This document shows, piece by piece, positions 35,776-43,905 of a stretch of 64,000 nucleotides of DNA. The notes below the pieces were generated by a model. That model searched no databases. It worked only from the letters and a program-made list of their open reading frames with translations, and had not been told where the DNA came from. How positions within the stretch are numbered: position 1 is the first letter of the stretch; every line of letters begins with the position of its first letter. The stretch covers positions 49,298 through 113,297 of the forward strand of contig JAGARU010000124.1 of the NCBI GenBank assembly GCA_017622085.1. The letters run 5' to 3'. The translations under genes were made by a program, and so were the position numbers. This stretch comes from Clostridia bacterium (GTDB lineage: Bacteria > Bacillota > Clostridia > Oscillospirales > CAG-272).

Positions 35776-36606
35776 ATGCTGGATCAAAAGATTTTTGGAG
35801 AAAAGCTCCGAAATCACAGGAAGAGCCTCGGCCTGACGCAAGAGGACGTGGCCGAACGAATGGGCGTATCTCCCCAAGCCGTATCCAAGTGGGAGGCAGG
35901 GGATTGCCTGCCCGATTGCTATAATTTGAAGGCCGTCAGCGAGGTCTATAACGTCTCGGTGGACGTGCTTTTGGACACACAAGCCGATAGCCTTGAAACG
36001 GTGGTTTCCAAGATTGAACAGTTGGCCACAGAATACGTGTGGGCGCACGCGGATGAGTGCGAGGGAAAATCTTTAAGAAAACAGCTGGGTGACGAACTTT
36101 GGCAAATGTGGAAAGCCATCTATTTTGTGGAAGTGGGCGACAAAAAGCTGCAAAAGGAGAGTAAAATGCAAGGCAATTTGAGAATTGGCGGCGATTTTGG
36201 CCTCAAGCTATGGGATGATGCCGGGCTTGCGTGTGTTGTAAAATCGACGCTTGTAAAAAATATGCTTCCGCCGGACTGTCACGTTATGGAGGTGCTTTCG
36301 GCGCTTGCTGCCCGCGATGGGCAATCGCTGATCTTCACCCTTGGTGATAACGGCCGCGTGCATACCAAGGATGAGCTGATCGAAAAAACAAAGCTCCCGC
36401 TGCCACGCTTGAATGAGCTCCTACTCCTGTTCTCAGAAAATCAAGTGATCGAGTTTGTATCCAATTCGCAAATATCCCACAAGGTGGGCTATCGCCTCAG
36501 CTCTCATTGCGGTATTGCGGCTCACATGATTTTAGCCGCGGCGTACATTTTAGGCAAAAAAGAGTACACCGTCAGCGAATATCTTCATTTCCAGTCCGAG
36601 GATTAA
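35776..36606 (+). CDS. XRE family transcriptional regulator with long C-terminal domain
   Basis: The 276-residue protein begins with a clear Cro/CI helix-turn-helix at about 8-62 (LRNHRKSLGLTQEDVAERMGVSPQAVSKWEAGDCLP). The remaining 200 residues are not a domain I recognise. A part at about 200-230 (IEKTKLPLPRLNELLLLF) looks like another winged-helix-type segment. It should bind DNA in the cytoplasm; its targets and any ligand are unknown. The ATG at 35776 has AAGGAGG at ideal distance; an upstream in-frame start lacks a site. Monocistronic, with its own promoter and terminator. Confidence 0.85.
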   Translation: MLDQKIFGEKLRNHRKSLGLTQEDVAERMGVSPQAVSKWEAGDCLPDCYNLKAVSEVYNVSVDVLLDTQADSLETVVSKIEQLATEYVWAHADECEGKSLRKQLGDELWQMWKAIYFVEVGDKKLQKESKMQGNLRIGGDFGLKLWDDAGLACVVKSTLVKNMLPPDCHVMEVLSALAARDGQSLIFTLGDNGRVHTKDELIEKTKLPLPRLNELLLLFSENQVIEFVSNSQISHKVGYRLSSHCGIAAHMILAAAYILGKKEYTVSEYLHFQSED

Positions 36607-36607
36607 A

Positions 36608-36642
36608 TGCAAAACACGGCCGCAGCGCGGCCGTGTTTTGCA
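36608..36642. terminator. Bidirectional terminator (XRE gene and spoVT)
   Basis: A 16 bp perfect stem (TGCAAAACACGGCCGC and complement) with an AGC loop. T runs within the arms serve both convergent genes. Confidence 0.88.
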
Positions 36643-36649
36643 TTTGTCT

Positions 36650-37192
36650 TTATTCCTCTAACTGTTTGCCGAGAAAGCTGGCTGCCGTCTGGATTAGTTT
36701 TGCCTCCGTTTCGGTCGGCAAATCGGACCCCAGCTCGCCGCTCGACAGGGAAGCCACACATCCGGCAATATCGCCGTTTGCCAAAATCGGCATTGCACAT
36801 CGAATGCGCGCTGCCCCGCCTTCCGTTAGCGGATACACGTCTCCGATTTTTGCCGTAAACATTGATCGTTTTTCCATGATCTCCTCAATCAGCGGGGACA
36901 CCTTGCGGTCGGTGTATTCTTTCTTGGAAATACCGGCGCAAGCAATCACCGCGTCCCGGTCGGTCACTACCACGGCAATGGAGCAAATCTTGTGTAACGT
37001 CTCCGCATACTGAGCGGCAAATCCCGCCAGCTCTCCAATGGGCGAATATTTCTTAAAAATGACCTCGCCTTCTCGGTCGGTGTAAATTTCCAATGGATCC
37101 CCCTCTCTGATGCGCATGGTGCGTCTGATCTCCTTGGGGATGACCACACGCCCGAGGTCGTCGATCCTTCTCACAATTCCGGTTGCTTTCAT
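36650..37192 (-). CDS. spoVT: Stage V sporulation protein T
   Basis: SpoVT is a forespore transcription factor that tunes sigma-G genes late in sporulation. The 180-residue protein has the AbrB-type swapped-hairpin DNA-binding domain at 1-50 (MKATGIVRRIDDLGRVVIPKEIRR, EGDPLEIYTDREGEVIFKKY) and a GAF-like C-terminal domain at about 55-178. The length and the two-domain layout fit SpoVT rather than AbrB (about 95). AAAGGAG precedes the ATG. It is monocistronic here and ends at the shared terminator. It is the strongest single sign that the organism makes endospores. Confidence 0.93.
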   Translation of the reverse strand: MKATGIVRRIDDLGRVVIPKEIRRTMRIREGDPLEIYTDREGEVIFKKYSPIGELAGFAAQYAETLHKICSIAVVVTDRDAVIACAGISKKEYTDRKVSPLIEEIMEKRSMFTAKIGDVYPLTEGGAARIRCAMPILANGDIAGCVASLSSGELGSDLPTETEAKLIQTAASFLGKQLEE

Positions 37193-37289
37193 ATATAAAA
37201 ATCTCCTTTGTATTTTTGGGTACGTTGTTATTATCTGTCAGCCGGAGAGAATTATACGGACACCGATTTACTTTTTGCTTGCTTTATGG

Positions 37290-37295
37290 TACAAT
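37290..37295 (+). promoter_or_regulatory. Extended -10 of the UPF0340 gene promoter
   Basis: TGG-TACAAT is an extended -10; the -35 at 17 bp (TTTACT) is weak. No promoter for spoVT could be picked out in the same gap. Confidence 0.5.
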
Positions 37296-37367
37296 GAGAG
37301 ACATAGAGCTTGTATTTAAATAAATTTGGTGCACATTCTGAAAAATACAGTGGAAGAGGATATCAAT

Positions 37368-37913
37368 ATGCTTGATACAATAAGAGAAGAAACAAAAAAA
37401 GCCGCTGGCGAGCTTTGCCGGCTGGCAAAACTGAAAAAAGGGCAGATCGTTGTGGTGGGATGCTCCAGCAGCGAGGTGGGAGGCGGACAAATTGGCACGG
37501 CCTCCAGTCCCGAGATTGCTGCCGCATTGTGCGACGGACTGTTTTCTGCGTTTGCCGAATATGGCGTATATCTTGCGGCGCAATGCTGTGAGCACTTGAA
37601 CCGTGCCCTCGTAATTGAGCGCGCGGCCGTGCCCGGGGCAGAGTATGTAAACGTGGTTCCTCAACCCAAGGCGGGCGGATCCTTTGCCACGGAATGCTAC
37701 CGTCGCTTTGCCGACCCCGTGGTGCTGGAGCACGTTCGCGCCGATGCCGGACTTGATATTGGTGACACTCTGATCGGTATGCATTTAAAGGACGTTGCTG
37801 TGCCTCTGCGGCTTTCCGTGAAGACCGTTGGTCACGCCCACCTCACGGCGGCACGTACCAGAGCCAAATTCATTGGCGGCTGTCGCGCCGTTTACGACGA
37901 GGCACTTCTTTGA
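37368..37913 (+). CDS. UPF0340 / TIGR01440 family protein (YwlG-like)
   Basis: The 181-residue protein matches the UPF0340 family: VVVGCSSSEVGGGQIGTASS near residue 27, then QCCEHLNRALVIER, VPQPKAGGSFA, and the C-terminal ARTRAKFIGGCRAVYD. It is cytoplasmic, and the family's function has not been established as far as I know. In other Firmicutes it lies near serine hydroxymethyltransferase or ribose-5-phosphate isomerase genes, while here it precedes a threonine-aldolase-type enzyme. Start at 37368, with GAGGA upstream, is preferred over an ATG 42 bases earlier. Confidence 0.87.
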   Translation: MLDTIREETKKAAGELCRLAKLKKGQIVVVGCSSSEVGGGQIGTASSPEIAAALCDGLFSAFAEYGVYLAAQCCEHLNRALVIERAAVPGAEYVNVVPQPKAGGSFATECYRRFADPVVLEHVRADAGLDIGDTLIGMHLKDVAVPLRLSVKTVGHAHLTAARTRAKFIGGCRAVYDEALL

Positions 37914-37941
37914 TTTTCTGCAAATGTAAAAGGAGCAATCT

Positions 37942-38967
37942 ATGATCTCTTTTGCCAGCGATTACGTGGAGGGCGCTCATGAAGCCGTCCTTCAGCGTTT
38001 GATGGAAACCAACCGCGAGCAGTTGAGCGGTTACGGCACGGATGTTTATTCCGAGCGTGCCCGTGGAAAGATAAAAGCGGCCTGCGCCACGCCGGAAGGA
38101 CAGGTTTGGCTCACCGTAGGTGGCACACAAACCAACCAGATCGTCATTTCTTCGCTTTTAAAGTCCTATGAAGGCGTTATTTCGGCCTCCAGCGGCCACA
38201 TTGGCGGTCATGAGGCCGGCGCAATTGAATATTCCGGCCATAAGGTGTTATCCTTGCCGGAGCATGCAGGCAAGCTGTGCCCCTCCGAGGTGGAGCAGTA
38301 TCTGCGAGAATTTTATGCAGATGCCAATTATGAGCATATGGTTTTCCCAGGCATGGTTTACATTTCCTATCCGACGGAGTACGGCACGCTCTATACAAAG
38401 GATGAGCTGACCCACCTTTCTCAAATCTGTCGCACCTATAATATCCCGCTTTATCTGGACGGCGCGCGTCTTGGCTATGGCTTGGCCTCCCCGGCGTGCG
38501 ACCTGACGTTGCCGGAATTGGCCGCCTTGGTGGACGTGCTCTACATTGGCGGCACCAAGGTCGGTGCGCTTTGCGGCGAAGCGGTTGTGTTCACTCATGG
38601 CAATATGCCGCCCTATTTTACTACAATTGTCAAACAACACGGTGCGCTCATGGCCAAGGGGCGGCTTCTTGGCATCCAATTTGACGTTCTTTTCACCGAT
38701 CAGCTGTATCTCAAACTCAGCGCGCACGCCATCGCCATGGCGGAAAAGCTACGTGCCGTATTTGTGGAAAAGGGCTACCGTTTTTCTCTTGATTCGCCCA
38801 CCAATCAGCTTTTTGTTGTTCTTTCCGCGGAGCAGGAGGAGGCACTTCGGGATAAAGTGGCCTACAGCTATTGGGAACGCTTGGACGCGGATCATATCGT
38901 GGCGCGCTTTGCTACCAGCTGGGCTACCACCGAGGAGTCCATTGAATATTTGTCAACTGTTTTATAA
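37942..38967 (+). CDS. Threonine aldolase family PLP enzyme
   Basis: The 341-residue protein is of the beta-eliminating lyase/threonine aldolase group, which cleaves L-threonine or allo-threonine to glycine and acetaldehyde with PLP. The cofactor lysine is in VLYIGGTKVGALCGEA. The Asp that pairs with the PLP ring is in LYLDGARLGYGLAS. VGGTQTNQIVIS gives the phosphate-side loop, and SSGHIGGHEAGAIE is also typical. It follows the UPF0340 gene by 28 bp with an AAAGGAG site. The exact amino acid substrate cannot be read from sequence. Confidence 0.87.
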   Translation: MISFASDYVEGAHEAVLQRLMETNREQLSGYGTDVYSERARGKIKAACATPEGQVWLTVGGTQTNQIVISSLLKSYEGVISASSGHIGGHEAGAIEYSGHKVLSLPEHAGKLCPSEVEQYLREFYADANYEHMVFPGMVYISYPTEYGTLYTKDELTHLSQICRTYNIPLYLDGARLGYGLASPACDLTLPELAALVDVLYIGGTKVGALCGEAVVFTHGNMPPYFTTIVKQHGALMAKGRLLGIQFDVLFTDQLYLKLSAHAIAMAEKLRAVFVEKGYRFSLDSPTNQLFVVLSAEQEEALRDKVAYSYWERLDADHIVARFATSWATTEESIEYLSTVL

Positions 38968-38976
38968 GGAGAGGCC

Positions 38977-39192
38977 ATGGAAGAAATCAAACTGGGTCGT
39001 TACCGTCATTTTAAAGGGAACGAGTATGAGGTGGTTGGTATCGCTCATCATTCCGAAACCATGGAGCCCATGGTGGTCTATCGCGCGCTTTACGGGGACG
39101 GAGAGCTGTGGGTGCGCCCTGCTGTTATGTGGAACGAGACTGTGGAACGGGAGGGAAAGACCTTCCGGCGCTTTACTTATGTCGAGGAGTGA
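38977..39192 (+). CDS. DUF1653 domain protein
   Basis: A 71-residue cytoplasmic protein made of one DUF1653 domain: LGRYRHFKGNEYEVVGIAHHSETMEP, then VVYRALYGDGELWVRPAVMW and FRRFTYVEE. The fold is a small beta barrel; no activity is known to me. GGAGAG lies before the ATG at 38977. It sits 9 bp after the aldolase gene and 6 bp before the FliB-like gene, within the same unit. Confidence 0.88.
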   Translation: MEEIKLGRYRHFKGNEYEVVGIAHHSETMEPMVVYRALYGDGELWVRPAVMWNETVEREGKTFRRFTYVEE

Positions 39193-39198
39193 GATTCC

Positions 39199-40131
39199 AT
39201 GCACGTATACCCGAATTATTATCAAGAGTTTCGCTGCATCGCCGACCGCTGCAAGCATAATTGCTGTATCGGCTGGGAAATTGACATTGATCCGGAAACC
39301 GCTGTTCGTTATAAACAGCAGACCGGAGATATCGGCGAACGCCTAAAAGAAAATATAGGGGAAGCGGACGGTGTTTCTTTTTTTCGTCTGAAGGCTGAGG
39401 ACCGATGCCCGTTTTTGAACAAGGACAACCTGTGTGACCTGATTCTTGCTCTGGGAGAAGAATCTCTTTGCGAGATCTGTCATCTGCATCCCCGCTACCG
39501 GAATTTTTATACAGAACGTGAGGAGTGGGGGTTAGGCCTCTGCTGCGAGGAGGTGGCTCGCATCCTCCTGTCACAGACAAGCCCTATTACCCTTGTAACG
39601 GAGCAGGGAGACTTTCCCGCTGACGTTGGAGATGAGGAAGAGCTTGAGTTTTTCCGGATTCGTCGGCAAATCCTTACCCATCTGCAAAACCGCCAAAAGC
39701 CACTTCGCCTTCGTATGGATGAGCTGAAACAAGCGCTCGCGCCGGAGGTCGTTGACCGATCCTTGGAGGAATGGAAAACGGAGCTCCTTTCTCTCGAATG
39801 CATGGATTCTGCGTGGCAAAAAATATTGTCCGCCCTGTCCGAGGAGGCTTGGAGCTGGGAAGACGGCTTTGAAGAAATCGCTCTCGAGAATCTTGCCGTT
39901 ACCTTTGCCTATCGACATTTGACTAAGGTTCTTGACGGAGAGACGTTGACATCTGTTATGTCCTTTTGCTTCTTGTGCGTTCGCTTGATCTGCGCAATTT
40001 TGCATTTGCATAAAATACAAAATGGAGCTTTGACCTTGGAGGACATGGCAGATACGGTTCGCCTCGTCTCCGCCGAGATCGAGTACTCACCGGAAAACAC
40101 CGACCGCCTGATTGCTCTGCTTGATGCATAA
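39199..40131 (+). CDS. FliB-like lysine-N-methylase family protein
   Basis: The 310-residue protein resembles FliB (flagellin lysine methylase) at its Cys-rich N-terminal half: ADRCKHNCCIGWEIDI, DRCPFLNKDNLCDLI, CEICHLHPRYR and LGLCCEEVARILL. About ten Cys in this pattern suggest metal or Fe-S binding. It is shorter than Salmonella FliB (about 400) and there are no flagellar genes in this window, so the target may be another protein. It follows DUF1653 by 6 bp. The C-terminal half is helical without a clear domain. Confidence 0.8.
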   Translation: MHVYPNYYQEFRCIADRCKHNCCIGWEIDIDPETAVRYKQQTGDIGERLKENIGEADGVSFFRLKAEDRCPFLNKDNLCDLILALGEESLCEICHLHPRYRNFYTEREEWGLGLCCEEVARILLSQTSPITLVTEQGDFPADVGDEEELEFFRIRRQILTHLQNRQKPLRLRMDELKQALAPEVVDRSLEEWKTELLSLECMDSAWQKILSALSEEAWSWEDGFEEIALENLAVTFAYRHLTKVLDGETLTSVMSFCFLCVRLICAILHLHKIQNGALTLEDMADTVRLVSAEIEYSPENTDRLIALLDA

Positions 40132-40182
40132 AAAGCACCTATTTTGGGCAAGCTACGAGAAACAAACCCAAAGGAGCTCGAT

Positions 40183-41142
40183 ATGTGCACGGTTGTTTCT
40201 CTTACTGGTGATCGCTTTTATTTTGGTAGAAATATGGATATAGAAGGCTCGTTTGGCGAGGCGGTGGTGTTCACCCCTCGCCATTTTGCGCTGGATTTAA
40301 GGCGAGCGCCTAAAATAAAAACGCACTATGCGATTTTGGGAATGGCCGCTATTATGGATGGCTTTCCCCTGTATGCCGATGCTATGAACGAGCGCGGTCT
40401 CTGCATGGCCGGACTGAATTTTGTGGGAAATGCGTATTATCCACCGGATCGCGAGGTGGATGGGTGGCGCATTTCTCCCTTCGAGCTGATCCCGTGGCTT
40501 CTTTCGACCTGCACGGATCTTGCGGCGGCTCGGCGGGCTTTGAACACCTTGCAACTTGTAAATGTTCCTTTTCGCCAGGATGTCCCTCTGACGCCCCTTC
40601 ATTGGATCGTGGCGGATAAAACGGGGAGCCTTGTCATTGAGTCGACCTCAGAGGGGCTGTTTCTGTACGATGACCCCGAAGGTGTCCTCGCAAACAATCC
40701 GCCCTTCGATCGTCAGTTGGCCGGTATTCGTGCCTATGAGGCGCTTACTCCCGCCTATCGGCCGACCGATCCCTTTGTCAGTCTTGGCTTGGGGGCGGTG
40801 GGCTTGCCGGGCGATTACTCCTCCGCTTCCCGTTTTGCTCGTGCCTGCTTTCTGCGAAGATGCGCTCTGTCCTCCGGTGCGACCTCGCTCCACGATATGT
40901 ACCGTATTTTGGATTCCGTCGCTCCGCCGAAGGGAAGTGTGCTCGCGGAAAACGGGATGCCACACTATACCACCTACTCTTGCTGTATGGATCCGCAAGC
41001 GCAGATCTATACTTATACAACAGCAGAAAACCGCCGCATAACTGCCGTTCGTATGAGCGGTGCTATCATGGAGAGTGATCGCCTGTTGACCTCGCCCCTC
41101 TGTGTAACTTCCGATGTCTGGGAGAGCGTCCTCGAGGGATAA
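40183..41142 (+). CDS. Choloylglycine hydrolase family (bile salt hydrolase-like)
   Basis: This Ntn-type amidase would cut glycine- or taurine-conjugated bile salts, or related amides such as penicillin V. Start at 40183 gives Met-Cys, so Cys2 becomes the N-terminal nucleophile after Met removal; AAGGAGC precedes it. In the 319-residue protein Arg16, Asp19 and Asn79 fall exactly at bile salt hydrolase numbering. Asn172 (LANNPPFDRQL) and Arg217 (PGDYSSASRF) match the remaining active-site residues. There is no signal peptide, as usual for the enzyme. Activity on bile salts versus other amides cannot be settled by eye. Confidence 0.88.
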   Translation: MCTVVSLTGDRFYFGRNMDIEGSFGEAVVFTPRHFALDLRRAPKIKTHYAILGMAAIMDGFPLYADAMNERGLCMAGLNFVGNAYYPPDREVDGWRISPFELIPWLLSTCTDLAAARRALNTLQLVNVPFRQDVPLTPLHWIVADKTGSLVIESTSEGLFLYDDPEGVLANNPPFDRQLAGIRAYEALTPAYRPTDPFVSLGLGAVGLPGDYSSASRFARACFLRRCALSSGATSLHDMYRILDSVAPPKGSVLAENGMPHYTTYSCCMDPQAQIYTYTTAENRRITAVRMSGAIMESDRLLTSPLCVTSDVWESVLEG

Positions 41143-41145
41143 GTC

Positions 41146-41174
41146 TTGCAAAAATCTACTGCATATGCTATAAT
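41146..41174 (+). promoter_or_regulatory. Promoter of the ZIP transporter gene
   Basis: TTGCAA at 41146-41151 and TATAAT at 41169-41174, 17 bp apart, starting 3 bp after the upstream stop. Confidence 0.82.
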
Positions 41175-41198
41175 GAGAAAAAACATCGGAGGTATACT

Positions 41199-41954
41199 AT
41201 GGAACTTGTTCTACTCACCGCCCTTGGGGTCGGCGGCGCTACGGTGATTGGCGCACTGATCGGATTTTTGTTCAAGGGAATTTCTCATAAATTCAGTGAT
41301 ATTGTTTTAGCCTTCGCAGCCGGTGTTATGCTGGCGGCGGCCGTCCTTGGTCTGATTATTCCTTCGGTGGAATACGGGGGGACGTACGGCATTCTGATTA
41401 CTGTGGTTGGTATCTTTGTGGGCGCGCTCTGCCTGGTCTTGGTTGACCGGCTGGTGCCCCACCTACATAAGCTGGCCGACCGGGATATTGAAGAACATTC
41501 GACAAATGTCAATGTTAACAAGATCTTCCTCTTTGTCATGGCAATCGCCATTCATAATCTCCCGGAGGGAATTGCCGCAGGCGTTGGCTTTGGTTCGGAT
41601 AACGCAACGGAAGCCCTGCTCATTGCCGGAGGCATCGCGCTTCAGAACATTCCGGAGGGCATGGTTATCATCGGCCCCATGCTCGCCGCGGGAATCAAAC
41701 CGAAAAAGACATTTGTCTATGCAGCGTTGACCGGCGTGGTTGAGGTGATTGGAACCTTCATTGGATATTTTGCTGTACGCATTGCATCGGCCATCCTTCC
41801 GTTTGCTCTTGCCTTCGCCGGCGGAACCATGCTCTACGTGATCAGCGATGAAATGATTCCGGAGACTCACGCCCACGGAAGCGAGCGAGGAGCCACCTTT
41901 GCTCTGTTATTTGGCTTTTGCCTAATGTTGGCTTCAGACGTTCTTTTAGGATAA
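41199..41954 (+). CDS. ZIP family divalent metal transporter
   Basis: The 251-residue protein has eight hydrophobic helices and the ZIP signatures: HNLPEGIAAGVGFGSDN in helix 4 and IALQNIPEGMVIIGPM in helix 5, which carry the metal-site His/Asn/Glu. A hydrophilic loop (HLHKLADRDIEEHS) precedes helix 4. ZIP proteins let zinc or other divalent ions into the cytoplasm. It is of the GufA/ZupT-like bacterial kind. No Fur-type box is seen at its promoter, unlike the ABC zinc system at 30.9-33.5 kb. AATCGGAGG precedes the ATG. Confidence 0.9.
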   Translation: MELVLLTALGVGGATVIGALIGFLFKGISHKFSDIVLAFAAGVMLAAAVLGLIIPSVEYGGTYGILITVVGIFVGALCLVLVDRLVPHLHKLADRDIEEHSTNVNVNKIFLFVMAIAIHNLPEGIAAGVGFGSDNATEALLIAGGIALQNIPEGMVIIGPMLAAGIKPKKTFVYAALTGVVEVIGTFIGYFAVRIASAILPFALAFAGGTMLYVISDEMIPETHAHGSERGATFALLFGFCLMLASDVLLG

Positions 41955-41969
41955 ATCAAGAGGTGAAAA

Positions 41970-42449
41970 ATGAAACTATACTTAAAGCAGAAAATTTTCT
42001 CCATCGGTGATAAGTTTTTCGTGTATGACGCAAACGGCGAGGAGCGCTACCGCGTAGAGGGCCAGCTGTTTTCCTTTGGCAAAAAACTCCACGTGTACGA
42101 CTGCAACGAGCGGGAGGTCGCCTTCATTCGTCAGAAGGTCATGGCCTTTCTGCCCCGTTATTATATAGAAAAGGAAGGCGTGGAAATTGCCGAGGTGGTC
42201 AAAAAATTCACCTTCTTCTATCCGAAATATGAAATTAACGGTCTCGGCTGGGAGATAGAGGGTGATTTCTTCGACCACGATTACGAAATGGTCTCCGGCG
42301 GGCAGACTGTGGTAACCGTATCCAAGCAGTGGTTTACTCTGGGCGACGCCTATGAGATCGATATTGCGCCTGGCGTTGATGAGGTAACCGCTTTGGCGGC
42401 TGTGTTGGTCATTGATGCCTGCTTGGATGACCAGAAATCCTCGGACTAA
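41970..42449 (+). CDS. LURP-one-related (YxjI-like) protein
   Basis: The 159-residue protein matches the LURP-one-related family, a beta-barrel fold like the Tubby C-terminal domain. It shows LYLKQKIFSIGDKFFVYDANGEERYRVEGQLFSFGKKLHVYD, then an IRQKVMAFLPRYYIE segment and a hydrophobic C-terminal helix with ALAAVLVIDACLDD. Function in bacteria is unknown to me; a membrane-lipid-binding role has been proposed for related folds. It lies 15 bp after the ZIP gene with AGAGGTG before the ATG, so it is probably on the same message. Confidence 0.85.
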   Translation: MKLYLKQKIFSIGDKFFVYDANGEERYRVEGQLFSFGKKLHVYDCNEREVAFIRQKVMAFLPRYYIEKEGVEIAEVVKKFTFFYPKYEINGLGWEIEGDFFDHDYEMVSGGQTVVTVSKQWFTLGDAYEIDIAPGVDEVTALAAVLVIDACLDDQKSSD

Positions 42450-42564
42450 GCCGGTTTTGGCTGAATTCTCGCGTTGCGAGAGAGATTCCTCGGCCTGAGG
42501 GTGGTAAAATTTCTGTCGGAATGATAGAATTGGGCCACAAACCACCGAAGGAGGATACATATCA

Positions 42565-43902
42565 GTGGAAAAGAAAACAATTGGAAAATTTATTCAAGCC
42601 CTCCGCCGTGCGCAGGGCATGACCCAGAGAGAGCTGGCAGATCGTCTTTACGTGTCCGATAAAACGGTTAGCCGTTGGGAGTGTGATGAATGCACGCCGG
42701 AGCTTTCCTTAATACCGGTCATTGCGGAGATTTTCGGTATCACCACCGACGAGCTGCTCCGCGGAGAACGGAGAACTGCAGAAGCTACCGATGTCGGAGG
42801 GGAAGACAATAGCAAGCGCCTCCGTGTCAAAAGTGAAAAGCAGTTCCGTACCATGCTTCGCAACCGCATGACCCGCTACAAAAATTTGTCCATGATTTCG
42901 TTTGGCCTTCTGGCTGCCGGCGTGCTTGCCGCGTTTATTTGTAATTTTGCCTTCTTCCGCGGCCGCCTTGCCTTTTTCCTTGGCCTTGCCTTCATTGCTG
43001 CCGGCGTGATCACGGAGATCTGCTTCTCTTCTTCTGCGCGCCTTACGTTGGAAGAGGAGGACGAGGCTTATCAGAAGGAAATTGAGACTCATAACCGTGC
43101 CGTTGTTCGCTATAAGTGGACGCGGATGTTCATGGCCTATCTTGCTGTCGTTGCCGTTTTTCCCTTTATTACGTATGAGTTTAGTGCCTTTGCCGGTATT
43201 GATTTTACCACGTGGATCGGAATTGAACTGCTCTGTTTGGCAATTGCCTTGCCGGCTGTGATGATCGTTCGTTCGCTGTTTGGTAGTTCTTATTTAGAAA
43301 AATATGAGGGGATTGCCCAAACGGACGCTGACCGTGCTCTTCGCCGTGCCAATCGCAAATCCGCAAAAAAGACACTTGCCGTTTTTGCTCCGATCGGCGC
43401 AGTTCTGCTGGTTGCATTTTTTGTGTTAGCAAACACACCTCTCTCCCGGATCGCCCGCGGCGAGGTTTTCGAGGATATCGAAAGCTTCCAAGCCTACGTG
43501 GCGACGGAAGGCAAGCGTTGGACGGAGGAGCGCTACGGTACCGTGGCGGTTATCACTACACCGGTGGTCATTTTCGACTCCGAGAGTGAGAACGTAGACG
43601 TGCCGACAGAAGATCCGGATCACGATAGTGCCGGCTTCTACGATGTAGAAACGTTGGTTGACGGATATGGAAACTATGTTTGCGAGTACGTGAGCTATTT
43701 CAATTTCATCCGGCTTATGAAGTTCAGCGGCAACGATCTATTTCCCATTACCGTTTACACCGCCGAGCATTATGAGGCGGCCGATAATCTTGTTAATGCA
43801 TTGATGGCGTTTTGTGCCATTGGACTTTTGGCCGACATAGTGGTTGGATGTGTTGTTTATGCGCAGGCCGCCAAAGAAAATCGTAAAAAGGCAGTTGTAT
43901 AA
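42565..43902 (+). CDS. XRE-type DNA-binding protein fused to a membrane domain
   Basis: The 445-residue protein begins with an XRE helix-turn-helix at about 5-60 (IQALRRAQGMTQRELADRLYVSDKTVSRWECDE), preceded by AAGGAGG and a GTG start. From about 110 there are hydrophobic helices near 110-130, 135-155, 185-205, 215-235, 275-295 and 415-435. A hydrophilic stretch of about 120 residues between the last two is probably outside the cell. This looks like a one-component membrane-bound regulator that could sense an external signal directly. The extracellular part matches no domain I know. It lies alone between the LURP-one gene and sfsA. Confidence 0.82.
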   Translation: MEKKTIGKFIQALRRAQGMTQRELADRLYVSDKTVSRWECDECTPELSLIPVIAEIFGITTDELLRGERRTAEATDVGGEDNSKRLRVKSEKQFRTMLRNRMTRYKNLSMISFGLLAAGVLAAFICNFAFFRGRLAFFLGLAFIAAGVITEICFSSSARLTLEEEDEAYQKEIETHNRAVVRYKWTRMFMAYLAVVAVFPFITYEFSAFAGIDFTTWIGIELLCLAIALPAVMIVRSLFGSSYLEKYEGIAQTDADRALRRANRKSAKKTLAVFAPIGAVLLVAFFVLANTPLSRIARGEVFEDIESFQAYVATEGKRWTEERYGTVAVITTPVVIFDSESENVDVPTEDPDHDSAGFYDVETLVDGYGNYVCEYVSYFNFIRLMKFSGNDLFPITVYTAEHYEAADNLVNALMAFCAIGLLADIVVGCVVYAQAAKENRKKAVV

Positions 43903-43905
43903 AAT

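Noticed and set aside
37942..38967. Naming the PLP enzyme as tryptophanase or tyrosine phenol-lyase
   Set aside because: At 341 residues and with GGTKVG and LDGARLGYG motifs it fits the threonine aldolase group; tyrosine/tryptophan lyases are about 460 residues.
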